Origin: an uncultured Bacteroides sp.
GTDB taxonomy: Bacteria; Bacteroidota; Bacteroidia; Bacteroidales; Bacteroidaceae
Direction of reading: 5' to 3'
DNA: 41,431 nt
NCBI GenBank assembly: GCA_958453305.1
Contig: CAUDXH010000015.1
Location: 1 to 41,431 of the forward strand
The notes beneath the pieces were generated by a model that made no database searches, was not told where the DNA came from, and saw nothing but the letters and a program-made list of their open reading frames with translations. A program made the position numbers and the translations under genes. This document shows, in pieces, positions 23,676-32,200 of this stretch; within the stretch, counting starts at the first letter, position 1, and every line of letters begins with the position of its first letter.

Positions 23676-24803
23676 ATGCCTTTCTTTAAAGACGTACTCG
23701 GACAAGAAGATGCGAAACGACAGCTCATACAAGGAGCGAAAACAGGCAAACTGGCTCATGCACTCCTACTGTCCGGTCCTTCCGGAAGCGGGAAACTGCC
23801 TCTTGCCCTTGCCACTGCCCGCTATTTGCTCTGCCAGCATCCGCATGAAAATGACGCATGCGGTGAGTGTCCGTCATGCGCCATGATGAACCGCCTGGCA
23901 CATCCCGACCTGCATTTCGCCTTTCCTATCATCAAGCGAAAAGCCGGGCGAGACTCTGTATGCGATGACTTTCTCCCCCAATGGCGAGAAATGCTTCAAC
24001 GCCAGCTCTATGTGGGCCTAAACCAATGGATGACCGCGCTTGATGCCGGAAACCAGCAACCGCAAATTTACGTACGCGAAAGCGATGAGATCCAACGCAA
24101 ATTATCACTCAAATCCAATCAAGGAGGATATAAGATAATGCTCATCTGGCTGCCGGAGAAAATGAACATAGAATGTTCAAACAAATTATTGAAACTCTTG
24201 GAAGAGCCTCCACGGCAAACAGTCTTCCTTATGGTAAGCGAAGACCCTACAGCCCTTCTCCCCACCATAATCAGCCGTACACAGCGTATTCATCTCCATC
24301 CGCTCAGCGAAGATATTCTGGCCGACTATCTGAAGCAACGCTACCTCTTACCTCCCGATGATGCCAGAGACATTGCGCATCGCTCAGGAGGCAGCTTGTT
24401 ACGGACTTTGGAAAATATTCAGTTAAGTGAAGAACAAAGAAACAGTTTTGAGCTCTTCATCAACCTGATGCGCACTGCATATAAACGTGACATCCGTACA
24501 CTGAAGGCCTGGAGCGAACAAGTGGCAGGTATGGGACGCGAACGCCAAAAGTCGTTTCTGGAATATTGCCAGCGCATGATCCGGGAAAACTTCATCTACA
24601 ATTTCCATCAAGCAGACATGAGCTATCTCAGTCCGGATGAAAACCAGTTTTCCACGCGCTTTGCGCCTTTTATTAATGAAAAAAATATCTTCTCAATCAC
24701 CGCCCTTTTGGAAGAAGCCCAGCTGCATGTTGAGCAAAACGTAAATCCTAAAATGATTTTCTTTGATCTTTCCCTGCGGATGATTGTTGAACTAAAGCAA
24801 TAA
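23676..24803 (+). CDS. holB: DNA polymerase III delta' clamp-loader subunit
   Basis: A 375-residue AAA+ clamp-loader protein. The N-terminus VLGQEDAKRQLIQGAKTGKLAHALLLSG is the DnaX/HolB form, and a zinc-binding cysteine cluster (CQHPHENDACGECPSC) follows. The sensor-1 region SRTQRIHLHPLS (usual SRC replaced by SRT) is visible. The Walker A-like loop reads GPSGSGKLPL, with Leu where Ser/Thr would coordinate Mg-ATP. Together with the short LWLPEKMN...NKLLKLLEEPP region this fits delta', usually ATPase-inactive, and not DnaX. It sits between metF and ricT, 7 bp before the latter. Confidence 0.92.
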   Translation: MPFFKDVLGQEDAKRQLIQGAKTGKLAHALLLSGPSGSGKLPLALATARYLLCQHPHENDACGECPSCAMMNRLAHPDLHFAFPIIKRKAGRDSVCDDFLPQWREMLQRQLYVGLNQWMTALDAGNQQPQIYVRESDEIQRKLSLKSNQGGYKIMLIWLPEKMNIECSNKLLKLLEEPPRQTVFLMVSEDPTALLPTIISRTQRIHLHPLSEDILADYLKQRYLLPPDDARDIAHRSGGSLLRTLENIQLSEEQRNSFELFINLMRTAYKRDIRTLKAWSEQVAGMGRERQKSFLEYCQRMIRENFIYNFHQADMSYLSPDENQFSTRFAPFINEKNIFSITALLEEAQLHVEQNVNPKMIFFDLSLRMIVELKQ

Positions 24804-24810
24804 TATAACA

Positions 24811-26265
24811 ATGGATAATGATTTTAAACTGAAGAACGGAAGCGGACGCCTTTGCTGCGGCAGCTGCGGACGACAGAATAATAAACTAAACACCTACGAC
24901 TGGCTTGCCGATATTCCCGGCAATACCGACGAGCAAGACATCGTTGAAGTACAGTTTAAGAATACCCGAAAAGGGTATTTTAAAAACAGCAACCACCTGG
25001 CTTTGGAAAAAGGAGACATCGTGGCCGTAGAAGCCAGTCCCGGACACGACATCGGAACTGTGACCCTGACCGGCAGACTGGTCCCCCTGCAAATGAGAAA
25101 GGCAAACATCAAGCCAGACACGGAGATTCGCCGTATCTACCGGAAAGCCAAACCCGTAGATATGGAAAAATATGAAGAAGCCAAATCGCGCGAGCATGAT
25201 ACCATGATACGTTCACGCAAAATAGCAGAAGACCTGGGCTTGCAGATGAAAATAGGCGACGTAGAATATCAAGGTGATGGAAATAAAGCCATCTTCTACT
25301 ACATTGCCGACGAACGAGTTGACTTCCGCCAGCTCATCAAAGTATTAGCTGAAGCATTCCGCGTCCGCATTGAAATGAAGCAAATCGGAGCGCGTCAGGA
25401 AGCAGGACGAATCGGGGGAATCGGTCCCTGCGGACGGGAACTCTGTTGCGCCACATGGATGACCAACTTCATCTCCGTATCAACCAGTGCAGCCCGTTTT
25501 CAAGACATTTCACTGAATCCGCAAAAACTGGCAGGGCAGTGTGCCAAACTGAAATGCTGCCTGAACTATGAGGTGGATGCGTATGTAGAATGCCAAAAAC
25601 GTCTTCCCAGCAAGGAAATCACGCTTGAAACAGCCGACGCTACTTATTTTTACTTCAAGGCAGACATTCTTAAAAATACGATAACATACAGCACTGACAA
25701 GAGTTTCCTTGCCAATGAAGCAACCATCACTGCACGCAGAGCGTTTGAAATCATCAACATGAACAAACGGGGCGAAAAACCGGAAAAACTGATAGAAGAG
25801 TATAACGAACGCGAGGCTAAACAGCCGAAAGACCTACTGGAGCAGGAAAGCTTAACCCGCTTTGACAAAAGCAAAAACGGTAAAGGCAAGAAGAAAAAAC
25901 AAAAAAACAATGCTCCTGCAAATGGAGAAGCAGCTGCTTCTTCTGTTTCGGCTAACGGTCAAGAGAATGCCAATACCCAGAAAGGACAGCCGGAAAACCG
26001 TTCTTCAAGAGCCAAAAACCGTGCTTCACGCTCTGCACAGCAACCTCAGCAGACCCATAAGCCCAATACAGCTGAAGGTAACCGGGGGGAACGTCCCACA
26101 CAAGAGAAACGGGATGGCAATGAACGCCCCCCACGCCAAGGACGAAATAACCGGAATAACAACCGACGCAATAACGGAAACAAACCATCGAATCCGAATG
26201 AGCAAAATGAAGCAAAAAAAACACCTGAACATGAAGCTAAACCGGCTTCAAACACTCAGGCATAA
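24811..26265 (+). CDS. ricT: PSP1 / RicT-like cysteine-rich protein
   Basis: A 484-residue protein of the PSP1 (YaaT/RicT) family. The N-terminus has clustered cysteines (LCCGSCGRQ), then the PSP1 core: KKGDIVAVE-like LEKGDIVAVEASPGHDIGTV, DYQGDGNK-like YQGDGNKAIFYYIADERVDFRQLI, RIEMKQIGARQEAGRIGG and the conserved CGRELCCATW and CAKLKCCLNYE cysteine motifs. In Bacillus, RicT joins RicA/RicF in a complex controlling RNA maturation and biofilm genes; here the role is inferred only. The final 135 residues are low-complexity, rich in Asn, Gln, Lys, Arg and Pro, and presumably disordered. The stop codon lies 35 bp inside the gldH reading frame. Confidence 0.88.
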   Translation: MDNDFKLKNGSGRLCCGSCGRQNNKLNTYDWLADIPGNTDEQDIVEVQFKNTRKGYFKNSNHLALEKGDIVAVEASPGHDIGTVTLTGRLVPLQMRKANIKPDTEIRRIYRKAKPVDMEKYEEAKSREHDTMIRSRKIAEDLGLQMKIGDVEYQGDGNKAIFYYIADERVDFRQLIKVLAEAFRVRIEMKQIGARQEAGRIGGIGPCGRELCCATWMTNFISVSTSAARFQDISLNPQKLAGQCAKLKCCLNYEVDAYVECQKRLPSKEITLETADATYFYFKADILKNTITYSTDKSFLANEATITARRAFEIINMNKRGEKPEKLIEEYNEREAKQPKDLLEQESLTRFDKSKNGKGKKKKQKNNAPANGEAAASSVSANGQENANTQKGQPENRSSRAKNRASRSAQQPQQTHKPNTAEGNRGERPTQEKRDGNERPPRQGRNNRNNNRRNNGNKPSNPNEQNEAKKTPEHEAKPASNTQA

Positions 26266-26731
26266 TCTGCAGTTTATCTTGCCGACCGTTTTCCTTTTCT
26301 TAGGAGTATCCTGTCGGCAGGATACACTCTACCATACCTATCTGGCAATTCCCACTCCCGACGGATGGCATAAACAAGACACCTTATCTTATCAACTGCC
26401 TGAACAGATTGAAGGAGAAGGTTATCGGCTGGAAGTAGGTATCAGAAATACCAACCAATATCCTTTTCGTGACATCTGGCTGAGCATCAGACATAACTGG
26501 AAAGACAGCCTCGTTTTCCAAACAGATACGTTGCATTTTTATCTGGCCGACGAGCAAGGAAAATGGAATAGCGGAGGAAATACCGGAAGCCTGTTCCAAC
26601 ATACCTATTTCTGTGAAAAGACGTTCACCATACACCCTTCTTCAAGCAACGTATTACAGATGACTCATCTCATGAAACAAGATCCGCTGCCCGGAATAAA
26701 CGATGCCGGAATCCGGTTGGTCAAACCTTAA
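26231..26731 (+). CDS. gldH: Gliding-motility lipoprotein GldH family
   Basis: A 166-residue protein with a lipoprotein signal ending in LFLGVSC (Cys28), then a beta-rich domain containing YRLEVGIRNTNQYPFRDIWLSI and TLHFYLADEQGKWN, matching the GldH family, which is found even in non-gliding Bacteroidales. The role in non-gliders is unknown; outer-membrane or inner-membrane lipoprotein sorting cannot be read from sequence. ATG at 26231 is chosen because it leaves a normal-length signal peptide; in-frame ATGs at 26207 and 26198 would lengthen it unusually. The start overlaps the ricT end by 35 bp, so translation is probably coupled. It is the last gene of the metF operon, before a strong terminator. 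Confidence 0.85.
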   Translation: MKLNRLQTLRHNLQFILPTVFLFLGVSCRQDTLYHTYLAIPTPDGWHKQDTLSYQLPEQIEGEGYRLEVGIRNTNQYPFRDIWLSIRHNWKDSLVFQTDTLHFYLADEQGKWNSGGNTGSLFQHTYFCEKTFTIHPSSSNVLQMTHLMKQDPLPGINDAGIRLVKP

Positions 26732-26776
26732 AAGGAAAAAGCAGAAACAGCATCTGTTTCCCAATAAAATAAATAA

Positions 26777-26824
26777 AAGAAAGCACAGAGCCATCTAAAC
26801 AGATTCGCTCTGTGCTTTCTTATT
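26777..26824. terminator. Terminator between gldH and the acidic unknown gene
   Basis: A perfect 15-bp stem AAGAAAGCACAGAGC (26777-26791) / GCTCTGTGCTTTCTT (26807-26821), followed by ATT. It lies between convergent genes and may serve both directions. Confidence 0.8.
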
Positions 26825-26841
26825 CTAACCGGTTTCAATGA

Positions 26842-27177
26842 TTATTCCACCTGACCGATAGAGTTTCCATATTCCATTTCTCCTTGAACTACAAAAAATA
26901 CTTCATCCGATTCATAAGGACCCATTCCGTTTTTTGCAGCTTCTTTGACTATGTAGTTTACTATTTCATCTTGGTCGATATTGATGTAACCTTCGTCATC
27001 AGGCTGAACATCCAAGCATCCGCTCGTGGTATAATATTCTACTATCAAGTCAAGGATATAAAATAAATCATCATCCGAAAATTTATCTTTCAAATCTTGA
27101 GGCAAATAATTTTTGATGAACTCTACACATTTTTCATCATCCTCATCTTCCAATAAGAAATCGTCTTCCAGTGCCAT
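26842..27177 (-). CDS. Conserved-looking acidic protein of unknown function
   Basis: A 111-residue, strongly acidic protein (DDEKCVEFIKNYLPQDLKDKFSDDDLFYI in part) with aromatic and acidic patches and a second half containing DEGYINIDQDE, EIVNYIVKEAAKNG and DEVFFVVQGEMEYGN. No signal peptide or membrane helix is seen. I do not recognise a named family and give no function. Length, codon use and a clean frame support a real gene. It lies 29 bp after trxA and two genes after dnaE on the same strand, in a small cluster whose neighbours handle DNA replication and redox. Confidence 0.8.
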   Translation of the reverse strand: MALEDDFLLEDEDDEKCVEFIKNYLPQDLKDKFSDDDLFYILDLIVEYYTTSGCLDVQPDDEGYINIDQDEIVNYIVKEAAKNGMGPYESDEVFFVVQGEMEYGNSIGQVE

Positions 27178-27206
27178 AGTCTTAAGGGTTTAAATCATGA
27201 ATATTT

Positions 27207-27521
27207 TTACAAAATCGCTTCTATTTTTGCCTGCAAGGCAGCTTTTGTTGTTGCGCCTACTTGCTTGTCAACCACTTCGCCATTCTTAATAAACAAAATA
27301 GTAGGAATATTTCTCACACCAAACTGTGCCGGAAGCTCAGAGTTTTCGTCTACATCACATTTCCCGATATTAACACGGTCTTTATATTCTTCCGCCAGCT
27401 CTTCGATATGAGGAGCCACCTGCTTGCAAGGACCACACCAAGTAGCCCAAAAATCCAATACTACCGGCTTACCTTCAGCCAGAATTGATTCAAAATTGCT
27501 ATCACTAATGTTGAGTGCCAT
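27207..27521 (-). CDS. trxA: Thioredoxin
   Basis: A 104-residue classical thioredoxin with active site WCGPC (Cys29, Cys32) in FWATWCGPCK, the cis-Pro loop RNIPTILF and the buried-charge helix region. It reduces disulfides and supplies electrons to enzymes such as MsrA and ribonucleotide reductase. The ATG at 27521 is chosen because it starts the family sequence MALNISDSNF. A good promoter (-7 TATATTTG on the minus strand at 27552-27559) lies just upstream, so transcription can begin independently of dnaE. Confidence 0.96.
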   Translation of the reverse strand: MALNISDSNFESILAEGKPVVLDFWATWCGPCKQVAPHIEELAEEYKDRVNIGKCDVDENSELPAQFGVRNIPTILFIKNGEVVDKQVGATTKAALQAKIEAIL

Positions 27522-27551
27522 AGTTTCTTGTTTTTTAATTATTACGCTACG

Positions 27552-27581
27552 CAAATATAACTAATTTATTTTATAGTCCAA
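27552..27581 (-). promoter_or_regulatory. Promoter of trxA inside the dnaE 3' end
   Basis: On the minus strand TTG (27579-27581) and TATATTTG (27552-27559) are 19 nt apart, as in Bacteroidetes promoters. The upstream box overlaps the last codons of dnaE. Confidence 0.6.
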
Positions 27582-30500
27582 CAATGGTTGGCTTTTCAAA
27601 TAATTCACAAGCTCTTTCCGGACAGATATTTTCAAGGTGCGCGACATCAAACTGACATGCATCTGACCGTCTTCGTCTCTGATATAGAAACATAATTCAG
27701 CGGTTCCCGGACTCTCTTTTACAAGCGAAGACAGCTCCATTATCATCTGGTCATCTACCGCCGACAGCGGTGCGGTAATGGTCAGCCTTTCAATCACCCG
27801 GTCTTTCACATCCGGCAGTAATTCTATGGAATTAATTTTAACCTCCCATTCTTCCTGCCTCCACTGACGGGGCTGACATTTTCCCCGCATAAACAAGAAC
27901 ATTCCTTCCATAAAGTAGTTCTTCTTTTCCACCCATTCGTTTCCGAAAAAGGGAAACTCTGCCACTCCTGAATAATCTTCCACCTTGGCTATGCCATAGG
28001 GTTTTCCTGTTTTGGTATATCCTTCACGCACACCGGTTACAATACCTCCCAGGGTAAGTTCCTGGTTTTGCAGAGGGGTAAGATCAGACAAGTCGGCCAT
28101 ATGAGCCGTGCAAACATTTTCCAAGATCACAGCAAACTCATCCAACGGATGCGCTGAAAGATAAATACCAACCAGCTCACGCTCTTTATTCAAGCGTTCC
28201 AAATCGCCCCATACCGGAGCACGAACAATTTCCGGAGTAGCCACAGCCACTTCATGTTCCCCTCCAAACAAAGAATTCACAGCTACCGCCTTGTCTGTTT
28301 GGTACTTATTGCCATAACGCACCAGCACTTCTACAAACGTTTCATCCTTGGCATTCTTCAAAAAGAAATCCTCGCGTCTTATCTCCTTAAAGCCGTCAAA
28401 TCCTCCTGCCAAGGCGAGATTTTCAATATTCTTTCGGTTGCAAGCTGAAAGATTCACCCGCTGCACAAAGTCAAAAATAGAGGTAAAAGGACCATTCTTT
28501 TCACGCTCAGCCAAGATGCTCTGCACCGCCGATTCACCTACTCCCTTAATGGCTCCCAGCCCGAAACGGATATCTCCTTTTCGGTTTACAGAGAATTTAA
28601 GCGAACTTTCGTTGATATCCGGTCCCAATACATTGATTCCCGTAGCTTTACACTCATCCATCAGCTTAGTGATTTCAGTAATATTGGCAATGTTCCGGCT
28701 CATGGTGGCTGCCATATATTCAGAAGGATAATTAGCTTTCAGATAGGCCGTCTGATAAGCTACCCACGAATAGCAAGTGGCATGCGATTTATTAAATGCA
28801 TATGAAGCAAACTTTTCCCAGTCGGCCCAGATTTTCTCCAGCACCTGGGGGTTATGTCCGTTTTTCTTTCCCCCTTCAATAAACTTCGGCTTCATATGAT
28901 CCAGCTTATCACGCAGTTTCTTACCCATTGCCTTACGCAAGGCATCCGATTCACCTCGGGTAAAATCGGCAAGCAAGCGGGAAAGCAACATCACCTGTTC
29001 CTGATATACCGTAATTCCGTAAGTATCTTTCAAATACTTCTCCATCACCGGAATATCGTATTCAATCGGCTTTCTTCCATGCTTACGGTCAATAAAGTCG
29101 GGGATATAATCCATCGGTCCCGGACGGTAAAGCGCATTCATGGCAATCAAGTCTTCAAAGGTAGAAGGCTGAAGTTCACGCAAATATTTCTGCATCCCAG
29201 CCGATTCAAACTGGAATGTTCCGATGGTGCGCCCCTCACTATACAGACGGTAAGTAGCCGGATCATCAATCGGTATTTCATCTATATTTAAAATTATTCC
29301 TTTGCTTTGCTTTATGTTTTCTAATGCCTCCTTGATAATGGAAAGGGTTTTAAGCCCCAGAAAGTCCATCTTAATCAAGCCGGTATCTTCAATTACCGAA
29401 CCTTCATACTGTGTAACCAGCATTTTCTCGCCTGTTTCCTTATCATCGGCTGTACTTACCGGTACCCAGTCAGTAATATCATCCCGGCAAATAATCGTAC
29501 CACAAGCATGTACACCTGTGTTTCGCACATTGCCTTCAAGCATTTTGGCATACTTAATCGTATCACGCAACACCGGGTCGGGTGAGACTTCTGCCGCCTG
29601 CAGTTCAGGTACATACGCTATCGCATTGGGTAAATTCAGCTTTTTATCGGGTATCTTGTCCGGAATCAGCTTACATAAGCGGTCTGATTCTGACAAGGGA
29701 AGCTTCTGCACACGCGCCACATCCTTTAATGCCAGCTTGGTCGCCATGGTACCATAGGTAATGATATGAGCCACTTTTTCCTGTCCGTATTTTTCAGTTA
29801 CCCAGTTTAATACCCGTCCACGTCCGTCATCATCAAAATCCACGTCAATATCAGGAAGTGAAATACGGTCAGGATTCAAGAAACGTTCAAACAGCAAGTC
29901 GTATTTAATAGGGTCAATCTGTGTAATACCTAAACAGTAAGCCACAGCCGAACCGGCAGCCGAACCACGGCCGGGACCTACCGAAACATCCAACTGCTCA
30001 CGGGCAGCATTAATGAAGTCTTGCACGATGAGGAAGTAACCGGGGAAACCCATCGTCTTCATGATATGAAGCTCAAACTTGATACGTTCCGTCTTTTCCT
30101 CATCAAGCACATCTCCATATCGGCGACGCGCTCCGTCATAAGCCAGTTTTGCCAGATAGTCAGCTTCCAGCTTGATACGGTACAGCTTATCATATCCTCC
30201 CAGACGCTCTATCTTGGCATTGGCAGAAGCCTCGTCCATCACCACATTGCCATTTTCGTCTTGCGTGAACTCATCAAACAGATCTTTCTCCGAAAACTTC
30301 TTCCGGTACTCCTCTTCCGTTCCAAACTCTTCCGGAATGGCAAAAGTAGGCATAATCGGAGCATGATCTATGGAATAAAACTCCACCTGATCACAAATTT
30401 CAGCCGTATTAGCCAATGCTTCCGGCACATCCGCAAAGATTTCATTCATTTCCTCACGCGTCTTCATCCACTCCTGCTTGGTATAAAGCATACGCTTGGG

Positions 30501-31358
30501 GTCATCCAAGTCTTTACCCGTACTCAAGCAAATCAAGCGGTCGTGAGCCTCGGCATTTTCCTCATCCACGAAATGTACATCATTGGTACATACCAGCTTT
30601 ACATTATATTTCTTGGAATATTCCAGCAATTTCTTATTTACCGCCTCCTGCATGGGGTAAACCTCATGGTTCGCCCGTGGCACCGTAGCTTTATGACGCT
30701 GAAGTTCCAGATAAAAATCATCTCCGAATAAGTTTTTATACCATTGTATAGCCTCCTCAGCCTCTTCAAACTGTCCGGCAGTAATACGCCGTGGTATTTC
30801 TCCACCCAAACAGGCTGAACATACGATTAACCCTTCGTGGTATTTTTCCAGTTCCACCCGGTCGGTTCGCGGACGCATATAAAACCCTTCAGTCCATCCT
30901 TTCGACACCAACTTGATTAAATTATGGTATCCTTTCAGATTCTTGGCAAGTACCACCAAGTGATACCCGCTCTGGTCTTGCTTTCCCTCCTTATCTTGCA
31001 AACGGCGGCGAGCTACATACATTTCACAGCCAAAAATCGGCTTAAACAGTTTTTTCTTCGCTGCTTCCAGTTTTTCCTTACATGCAGCAATCTCTTCCTG
31101 TGGGTTTTCTACCTCTTCCTTACCGCTTTCCAAGGCTGCAATCCGCTTCTTGAGGTCTTTTATTTCACCGTTAGTCCCTCCGTTTTTCTTATTTACATAA
31201 TTAAAAAACTCCTTGATACCAAACATATCACCATGGTCAGTAACCGCGATTCCCCGCATGCCGTTAGCCATGGCTTTATCTACTAAGCGAGGTATAGAAG
31301 CCTGCCCATCTAAAATAGAATACTGAGTATGAACGTGTAAATGAACAAAATCCTGCAT
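27561..31358 (-). CDS. dnaE: DNA polymerase III alpha subunit DnaE
   Basis: A 1265-residue replicative polymerase of the DnaE type. The N-terminal PHP domain starts FVHLHVHTQYSILDGQ (metal-binding His residues 6, 8 and 10), followed by a charged, coiled-coil-like insertion at about residues 65-105 (IKDLKKRIAALESG and AACKEKLEAAKKKL). The polymerase core contains the catalytic aspartates in LPDIDVDFDDDGRGRV and GPGRGSAAGSAVAYCL. Fingers FQFESAGMQKYL and RPGPMDY are also seen, and a C-terminal OB-fold region (LGGIVTGVREGYTKTGKPYG). ATG at 31358 is chosen because upstream in-frame codons lie before the -7 box at 31386. It is divergent from psd and followed by trxA. Confidence 0.96.
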   Translation of the reverse strand: MQDFVHLHVHTQYSILDGQASIPRLVDKAMANGMRGIAVTDHGDMFGIKEFFNYVNKKNGGTNGEIKDLKKRIAALESGKEEVENPQEEIAACKEKLEAAKKKLFKPIFGCEMYVARRRLQDKEGKQDQSGYHLVVLAKNLKGYHNLIKLVSKGWTEGFYMRPRTDRVELEKYHEGLIVCSACLGGEIPRRITAGQFEEAEEAIQWYKNLFGDDFYLELQRHKATVPRANHEVYPMQEAVNKKLLEYSKKYNVKLVCTNDVHFVDEENAEAHDRLICLSTGKDLDDPKRMLYTKQEWMKTREEMNEIFADVPEALANTAEICDQVEFYSIDHAPIMPTFAIPEEFGTEEEYRKKFSEKDLFDEFTQDENGNVVMDEASANAKIERLGGYDKLYRIKLEADYLAKLAYDGARRRYGDVLDEEKTERIKFELHIMKTMGFPGYFLIVQDFINAAREQLDVSVGPGRGSAAGSAVAYCLGITQIDPIKYDLLFERFLNPDRISLPDIDVDFDDDGRGRVLNWVTEKYGQEKVAHIITYGTMATKLALKDVARVQKLPLSESDRLCKLIPDKIPDKKLNLPNAIAYVPELQAAEVSPDPVLRDTIKYAKMLEGNVRNTGVHACGTIICRDDITDWVPVSTADDKETGEKMLVTQYEGSVIEDTGLIKMDFLGLKTLSIIKEALENIKQSKGIILNIDEIPIDDPATYRLYSEGRTIGTFQFESAGMQKYLRELQPSTFEDLIAMNALYRPGPMDYIPDFIDRKHGRKPIEYDIPVMEKYLKDTYGITVYQEQVMLLSRLLADFTRGESDALRKAMGKKLRDKLDHMKPKFIEGGKKNGHNPQVLEKIWADWEKFASYAFNKSHATCYSWVAYQTAYLKANYPSEYMAATMSRNIANITEITKLMDECKATGINVLGPDINESSLKFSVNRKGDIRFGLGAIKGVGESAVQSILAEREKNGPFTSIFDFVQRVNLSACNRKNIENLALAGGFDGFKEIRREDFFLKNAKDETFVEVLVRYGNKYQTDKAVAVNSLFGGEHEVAVATPEIVRAPVWGDLERLNKERELVGIYLSAHPLDEFAVILENVCTAHMADLSDLTPLQNQELTLGGIVTGVREGYTKTGKPYGIAKVEDYSGVAEFPFFGNEWVEKKNYFMEGMFLFMRGKCQPRQWRQEEWEVKINSIELLPDVKDRVIERLTITAPLSAVDDQMIMELSSLVKESPGTAELCFYIRDEDGQMHVSLMSRTLKISVRKELVNYLKSQPLLDYKIN

Positions 31359-31385
31359 GATTATCTTGTTAAGTGAAAAACGAAC

Positions 31386-31417
31386 CAAAGATACCTCTCC
31401 TTTTTTAAATTCCCCAA
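31386..31417 (-). promoter_or_regulatory. Promoter of dnaE
   Basis: On the minus strand TTG (31415-31417) and TATCTTTG (31386-31393) are 21 nt apart. This supports the dnaE ATG at 31358 with a short leader. Confidence 0.6.
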
Positions 31418-31432
31418 TTTTAATAGCTTTTA

Positions 31433-31464
31433 TTTGCAAGATTTTCAAAATAGATATATTTTTG
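31433..31464 (+). promoter_or_regulatory. Promoter of the psd-pssA operon
   Basis: TTTG at 31433-31436, 20-nt spacer, TATTTTTG at 31457-31464. Both boxes match the Bacteroidetes consensus, making this one of the two best promoters in the window. It is back-to-back with the dnaE promoter. Confidence 0.75.
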
Positions 31465-31493
31465 CGTGATAATTCTATAAGTACAACTTTGTT

Positions 31494-32189
31494 ATGGCCC
31501 AACTGAATAAAATAAAGAAATTAAAAAAAATCAGAATACATCATGAAGGAACTCACATTCTTATTACCAGTGCCATTTTGCTGCTTCTGATCAATGCTGC
31601 ATTATATTGGGGAATAGAGTGCAAGATTCCTTTCTACACCTCGGCTACCATCAGCCTTGTTCTCTACTTGCTCATGGTCAACTTTTTCCGTTGCCCGATA
31701 CGTTTATTTAAAGGAGATACTGAAAAAACCGTAGTAGCACCAGCCGATGGAAAAATTGTTGTCATAGAAGAGGTAGACGAGCATGAGTATTTTCATGACC
31801 GCCGACTCATGATTTCTATTTTCATGGATATAACAAATGTACATGCCAACTGGTATCCGGTAGACGGAGTCATCAAGCATGTTGACCATCATAACGGACG
31901 CTTCATGAAAGCCTGGCTACCAAAAGCCAGTACCGAAAACGAACGCTCCATGGTGGTAATTGAAACTCCGGAAGGACACACAGTGATGGCACGCCAGATT
32001 GCCGGAGCTGTGGCACGCCGCATCGTAACCTATGCAGAAAAAGGAGAAGACTGCTACATTGACGAACACATGGGATTCATTAAATTCGGTTCACGTGTAG
32101 ATGTTTATCTCCCGTTAGGAACTCAGGTATGCGTTACTATGGGACAGAAGACTACCGGAAATGAGACCGTTATAGCCAAACTTAACTAA
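31494..32189 (+). CDS. psd: Phosphatidylserine decarboxylase proenzyme
   Basis: A 231-residue short-type (archaeal/Bacteroidetes-like) phosphatidylserine decarboxylase. It makes phosphatidylethanolamine from phosphatidylserine using a pyruvoyl cofactor formed by self-cleavage. The cleavage site appears as GS in HMGFIKFGSRVDVYLP. Other family segments are VVAPADGKIVVIEEV and SIFMDITNVHANWYPVDG. An N-terminal hydrophobic pair (about residues 20-60) anchors it to the membrane. Eleven bp separate it from pssA, so substrate- and product-related genes form one operon. Confidence 0.95.
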   Translation: MAQLNKIKKLKKIRIHHEGTHILITSAILLLLINAALYWGIECKIPFYTSATISLVLYLLMVNFFRCPIRLFKGDTEKTVVAPADGKIVVIEEVDEHEYFHDRRLMISIFMDITNVHANWYPVDGVIKHVDHHNGRFMKAWLPKASTENERSMVVIETPEGHTVMARQIAGAVARRIVTYAEKGEDCYIDEHMGFIKFGSRVDVYLPLGTQVCVTMGQKTTGNETVIAKLN

Positions 32190-32200
32190 TTACAAGAATC

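Noticed and set aside
25862..26230. N-terminal extension of the gldH reading frame across the end of ricT
   Set aside because: The extension is the alternate frame of a low-complexity, Lys/Asn-rich region; its product has no signal peptide, while ATG at 26231 gives a proper lipoprotein signal.
30021..30731. 236-residue open frame on the plus strand opposite dnaE
   Set aside because: Lies wholly within the conserved dnaE coding region and lacks protein-like composition or a promoter.
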